Shown here: positions 21,935-25,542 of the stretch, one piece after another
Position numbering within the stretch: position 1 is the stretch's first letter
Layout of the letters: every line of letters starts with the position of its first letter
IMG/VR virus record: IMGVR_UViG_3300032665_000174
Location: 1 to 25,542 of that record
Direction: 5' to 3' (one strand)
Length of the DNA: 25,542 nucleotides
DNA from: a virus
Made by a program: the position numbers and the translations under genes
Notes under the pieces: model-generated
Seen by the model: the letters and a program-made list of their open reading frames with translations, nothing else
Databases searched by the model: none
Told to the model about the DNA's origin: nothing

Positions 21935-22276
21935 ATTCCACGCTTCCTTGACACTACTGGCAACGCATCAATTGCCGTGTTCGTGTGCGACCGTTGTCGT
22001 TTCAAAAGACCCATCATTGAAGCCATGCCCGATCCCAATTTTCCGGGCCTCAAAGTGTGCCAACAAGGGTGTGCGGATGAAAAAGACCCATACCGTCTTC
22101 CCGCTAGGAAAACTGAGCGGATCACTCTACAATACCCACGTCCAGACGTTAGTGTGGCGGTTGATCCGAATGACATCGTGACTGTGCCATACGGCGGTGA
22201 AGTCTTGAGCACTGAGCAAAGCGGTCAAACGCCATCACAGGACGGGAATCAACAAATTATTGGATTGCAACCCTGA
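21935..22276 (+). CDS. Small zinc-ribbon-like protein, probable ATT start
   Basis: The frame is open from the neck gene's TAA. The earliest standard start is GTG 21977, which would remove the segment PRFLDTTGNASIA that I associate with the conserved N-terminus of this small phage family. GGAGG (21924-21928) lies six nt before ATT 21935, giving (M)PRFLDTTGN and 113 aa. CDRC and CQQGC form a possible four-Cys zinc site. RKTERITLQYPRPDVSVAV follows, then a polar tail. It lies between neck and fibre genes, where a small tail or neck component is expected. The start codon is an inference; GTG 21977 (99 aa) is the alternative. Confidence 0.6.
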   Translation: MPRFLDTTGNASIAVFVCDRCRFKRPIIEAMPDPNFPGLKVCQQGCADEKDPYRLPARKTERITLQYPRPDVSVAVDPNDIVTVPYGGEVLSTEQSGQTPSQDGNQQIIGLQP

Positions 22277-22277
22277 T

Positions 22278-25151
22278 ATGGCACAAGTTTCGATCACCGA
22301 ACTCCCACAGGCGCAGGCACTACAAGGCACTGAGTCTGTCCCAATTGTCCAAAATGGGGTGACAGTACAAACCACCACCGGTGCTATTTCTGGCGCCGGT
22401 GCGTTGAACTATCCATTTTTGACTGTTGGCGGTACGTCTGGCCTCACTCAAGCACGGTATTTGACAACTGGTTCTGGTTTGTCTTTGTCTGACGGTGGCG
22501 CAGGCAGCACTTTGCAAATCAATCTGACTGGCGCTGCTCAGTCTTTAGACGGCGCATCCAACGGATTGATCGTCAAGACCGGCCCTACAACGGTCAGCAA
22601 TACCGCAATTGCGGTTGGCACAGGCTTGACTATTGCCAACGCCGATGGCACGGCTGGCAACCCTACAGTGGGTTTGAACGCCACCTTACAAAACTTTGCC
22701 AGCACGTCCGGCACGGGCATTCTGTCGATCAACGGCACATCCGTGGGCGTGTTTACGCTTCAAGGCACATCCAGCCAGATTGCTGTGACCAACGGCAACG
22801 CTTCAGGCGGCTCCCCAACGGTTGGATTGGCATCAAACCCCACCTTGCCGGGTAATTCATTCGTTCAACTGCCCTCGGGCACGACTTCGCAGCGCGGCTC
22901 ACCCGCTTACGGCGCCTTCCGATATAACACCGACATCGCCAGCTTGGAGGCTTACACGTCTTCTGGATGGGGTGCTGTGGTGTCTGGCTCAGGCGTTACG
23001 ACATTCAGCGGTGGAACGACAGGCCTGACCCCTGCAACACCCACCGCGGGCGGTATTGTCCTCGGCGGAACCCTGAGTGCAGGTAGCGGCGGAACGGGCG
23101 CATCCAGTTTAACTGGATACGTTTATGGCAACGGAACTGGGGTAATGACTGCCTCAACCACCGTTCCCACCACGGCATTGTCTGGCACGGTCACGAATGC
23201 TCAGTTGGCCAACAGTTCGATCACAATTAACGGAAACTTGGTCAGCTTGGGCGGGTCAACTACCATTAGCGCCGCTACTACAAGCCCATTGACAATTAGC
23301 ACCGGTTTGTCTGGCGGTTCGTTCAATGGATCAACTCCAGTGACGATTGCGCTTGCCAATACGGCTGTGACGGCCGGATCTTACGGTTCAGCTTCTGTTG
23401 TTCCGACCTTTACAGTAAACGCCCAAGGTCAACTGACAACCGCGGCAAATGCAACGATTAGCATTCCTGCCTCGGCAATCAACTCTGCAATCCAAAACAG
23501 CGGTCTACAAAACAGTTCAATTACCATCAACGGCAACACAGTCAGCCTTGGCGGTTCAACAACTGTTACGGCCAGCACCACGTCGACTTTGACGATTGGC
23601 ACTGGATTGTCTGGAACATCGTTCAATGGCTCTGCACCCGTCACGATTGCTATTTCCAGTACTGGTGTGAGCGCAGGAACGTATGGATCTGCCACATCAA
23701 TCCCGACTTTGACGGTCAATGCACAAGGGCAGATCACGTCGATCAGCACCAATGCGCTGAATTCACCCGCCTATCAAGGCACATGGAACGCCTCAACGAA
23801 CACGCCGACACTGACATCAAGCGTGGGCACGAACAACAACTACTACATCGTGTCAACTGCCGGTACGACAACATTGAACGGCATCTCGCTGTGGTCGGTC
23901 GGTGACTGGGCAATCTTTAACGGAACTACCAACGCATGGGAAAAGGTTCTGGGCGGCTCTACAGAGGCCTTTAGCAGCCTTATCGTGACCGGTTTGACCG
24001 GTTACATGTATGCCAACGGCACAAGTGCTGTAACGGCCTCTACAACGATTCCTACAAGTGCTTTGTCTGGCAACTTTGTGTCGACATTCAGCGCTGGTAC
24101 AACTGGCCTGACACCGTCGACGGCTACGGCCGGGGCGATTACTTTGGGCGGCACTTTGGCCTTGGCCAGTGGCGGCACGAATGCTAATCTGACCGCAACG
24201 GCAGGCGGGATTGTTTACTCAGGTGCATCGGCTCTTGCCATTTCTTCGGTAGGATCAAGCGGTCAAGTGTTGACCTCTGGCGGTACTGGCGCACCTACAT
24301 GGTCGAATCTGTCGAGCATTGGCGTGACCACACTCAGTTTTGGCACAACCGGATTGACTCCATCGACTGCGACCTCGGGTGCGATTACTGTGGCTGGAAC
24401 ACTGGCAGTGGCCAATGGCGGTACAGGCGTGACATCATCCAGCGGCGCTAATTCGGTTGTTCTGCGTGATGCAAATGCCAACATCGTTTACAACAACGAG
24501 GCTCCCGGCTACACGAACACGGTCACCGCCGCAGGAACAACCACGCTGACGGCTGCATCGACCCGTTATCAGCACTTCAGCGGCACAACGACTCAGACCC
24601 TCAAGTTCCCTGATGAGACTACCGTCCCGGCTGGTTTGGGCTACATCGTTGACAATGACTCATCTGCCAACGTGACTGTTCAAGACAGTGCAGGCAACAC
24701 GTTGGCGACTGCTGTCCCCGGTGGTGCTGGTTGGATTTATTCGCTTTCGAACAGTGCTGCAACTGGCAACTGGGCGGGCTATATCTTGCCTCCCGGCAAC
24801 AGCGCAACTGGCTTTATCACATGGGGCACGGCTGGGTTGAACTTGGCCAGCAGCTACATCCAAGGTGTGACGACATTGAACATGTCGGGGCAGTTGACAT
24901 CGACTGTTGCAACAGGAACTGCACCGTTTGTGGTGGCCAGCACGACTCAGGTTGCTAATCTGAATGCAGCGACCGCGGGAACAGCAACAAATGCAACGAA
25001 CGTCGCGCTGACTGCTGGCTCAGGAGCCACAAATTACTTGCATTTCAGCGCATCGGCAACAGGGAATCAGCCGGTTAACACAAACTCGTCCCTGACATAC
25101 AATTACACCAATAATGCCCTAACATCAGGCATCAACGGTGGCACTTTCTAA
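22278..25151 (+). CDS. Tail fibre protein with internal repeats
   Basis: A 957-aa protein; ATG 22278 follows the previous TGA by one nt (a TTG 18 nt earlier is less likely). The N-terminus MAQVSITELPQAQALQGTES resembles adaptor regions of fibres. Most of the body is low-complexity Ser/Thr/Gly/Ala beta sequence with repeats: an ~80-aa unit beginning NSSITINGN occurs twice, and a GTTGLTPSTATAGAITLGGT unit occurs at least three times. Such repeats build trimeric fibre shafts. Near residues 740-830 a distinct globular segment (TRYQHFSGTTTQTLKFPDET) may be a receptor-facing or structural domain. It ends GINGGTF. Host binding is the expected role. Confidence 0.75.
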   Translation: MAQVSITELPQAQALQGTESVPIVQNGVTVQTTTGAISGAGALNYPFLTVGGTSGLTQARYLTTGSGLSLSDGGAGSTLQINLTGAAQSLDGASNGLIVKTGPTTVSNTAIAVGTGLTIANADGTAGNPTVGLNATLQNFASTSGTGILSINGTSVGVFTLQGTSSQIAVTNGNASGGSPTVGLASNPTLPGNSFVQLPSGTTSQRGSPAYGAFRYNTDIASLEAYTSSGWGAVVSGSGVTTFSGGTTGLTPATPTAGGIVLGGTLSAGSGGTGASSLTGYVYGNGTGVMTASTTVPTTALSGTVTNAQLANSSITINGNLVSLGGSTTISAATTSPLTISTGLSGGSFNGSTPVTIALANTAVTAGSYGSASVVPTFTVNAQGQLTTAANATISIPASAINSAIQNSGLQNSSITINGNTVSLGGSTTVTASTTSTLTIGTGLSGTSFNGSAPVTIAISSTGVSAGTYGSATSIPTLTVNAQGQITSISTNALNSPAYQGTWNASTNTPTLTSSVGTNNNYYIVSTAGTTTLNGISLWSVGDWAIFNGTTNAWEKVLGGSTEAFSSLIVTGLTGYMYANGTSAVTASTTIPTSALSGNFVSTFSAGTTGLTPSTATAGAITLGGTLALASGGTNANLTATAGGIVYSGASALAISSVGSSGQVLTSGGTGAPTWSNLSSIGVTTLSFGTTGLTPSTATSGAITVAGTLAVANGGTGVTSSSGANSVVLRDANANIVYNNEAPGYTNTVTAAGTTTLTAASTRYQHFSGTTTQTLKFPDETTVPAGLGYIVDNDSSANVTVQDSAGNTLATAVPGGAGWIYSLSNSAATGNWAGYILPPGNSATGFITWGTAGLNLASSYIQGVTTLNMSGQLTSTVATGTAPFVVASTTQVANLNAATAGTATNATNVALTAGSGATNYLHFSASATGNQPVNTNSSLTYNYTNNALTSGINGGTF
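23104..23116. repeat. 13-bp palindrome CCAGTTTAACTGG, site 5
   Basis: It lies in the fibre gene (codons for SSLTGY); the palindrome extends to 17 bp, ATCCAGTTTAACTGGAT (23102-23118). Same central base as site 3. Confidence 0.7.
23211..23750 (+). repeat. 300-nt-spaced duplication in tail fibre gene
   Basis: Two ~240-nt units start at 23211 and 23511, each encoding NSSITINGN-x-VSLGGSTT, then TGLSGxSFNGSxPVTIA and LTVNAQGQ-type segments. They differ at many third positions, so this is an old duplication or a selected structural repeat rather than a recent copy. Confidence 0.75.
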
Positions 25152-25160
25152 GGAAAAACC

Positions 25161-25542
25161 ATGGCCCAAAGTGGATACACGCCCATCATATTGTTTAACA
25201 GCACAACTGCTGGCAATACACCGACAACTGGTAATCTGGCTGTTGGCGAATTAGCAATTAACGCGGCTGACGGTAAGCTGTACTACAACACCGGTTCAGC
25301 GATCAAGGTGTTGGCTGGTGCTGGCGGTGCAGGTATTGCCGGTGGCTCAAACACTCAGGTTCAATACAACAGTTCCGGCAGCTTGGCTGGCTCGGCCAAC
25401 ATGACCTTCAACGGCACATCGTTGACCCTTGCCAATGACGCCTCTATCCACGGACTGACTGTGGGTCAAGGGGCTGGTAGTGTTTCTACAAATACTGCTG
25501 TGGGTGCTAGTGCTTTGGCGGCTAATACGACTGGATATGACA
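25161..25542 (+). CDS. Second tail fibre-type protein, 3' end outside window
   Basis: ATG 25161 has AAGGAAAA upstream, nine nt after the fibre stop. The frame is open for 127 codons to the window end. It begins MAQSGYTPIILFNSTTAGNT, then LAVGELAINAADGKLYYNTG, a common adaptor-like repeat at the start of phage fibres. It ends in TNTAVGASALAANTTGYD, the pattern of fibres that carry a C-terminal intramolecular chaperone (S74-type). Whether such a domain follows cannot be seen here. Confidence 0.75.
   Translation, partial: MAQSGYTPIILFNSTTAGNTPTTGNLAVGELAINAADGKLYYNTGSAIKVLAGAGGAGIAGGSNTQVQYNSSGSLAGSANMTFNGTSLTLANDASIHGLTVGQGAGSVSTNTAVGASALAANTTGYD

Noticed and set aside
22278-25151. Repeats in the fibre gene considered as a CRISPR-like or diversity-generating template
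   Set aside because: The repeats are long, in frame and diverged at third positions; there are no regularly spaced short repeats and no reverse transcriptase gene in the window.

Overview
The window is about 25.5 kb of a tailed double-stranded DNA phage (Caudoviricetes). Nearly all genes are on the + strand, tightly packed, often with ATGA or TAATG stop/start overlaps. They follow the classical head-morphogenesis order: small terminase, large terminase, portal, GroES-like co-chaperonin, scaffold, major capsid protein, neck, tail fibre. The P22-type order, the long portal with a glutamine-rich C-terminal tail and a neck protein resembling P22 gp4 suggest a short-tailed phage of the uncultured aquatic (uvMED-like) kind. 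Host and lifestyle cannot be read from this window. No integrase, lysis gene, DNA polymerase, tRNA or CRISPR array is visible.

Layout. 1-1378: seven very small translationally coupled genes of unknown function, three preceded by an identical 16-nt ribosome-binding cassette. 1451-4061: terminase genes. The large-subunit gene is interrupted at its Walker B motif by an intein, and an HNH endonuclease ORF with its own Shine-Dalgarno sequence lies inside the intein in a different reading frame. 4062-4176: a compact control region with two 13-bp palindromes, a perfect DnaA-box sequence and a sigma70-like promoter. 4177-9411: a giant 1744-aa multidomain protein with a PcfJ-like domain and a probable ART-like domain. 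9411-15875: portal, two small genes, a structured leader, GroES-like protein, scaffold candidate, two probable virion proteins and the capsid protein, closed by a strong terminator. 15943-19177: two beta-rich structural candidates around a His/Lys/Gly-rich repeat protein. 19180-20003: a small gene whose 5' end is present twice, the copies separated by a reverse-strand HNH endonuclease gene. 20003-25542: two small basic proteins, the neck protein with an inserted beta-sandwich, a zinc-ribbon protein probably starting at ATT, a repetitive tail fibre, and the start of another fibre gene that leaves the window.

How the parts work together. The terminase, portal, scaffold, GroES-like protein and capsid protein would build and fill the head. 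The giant protein next to the portal is a candidate for internal or injected cargo. Neck, zinc-ribbon and fibre genes would finish the particle. Two homing-type HNH genes parasitise this module by different strategies: one is nested out of frame in an intein, the other is inserted antisense with a second copy of the target gene's 5' end beside it. A 13-bp palindrome, CCAGTTNAACTGG, occurs five times, three of them in the scarce non-coding DNA, and may be a dispersed operator.
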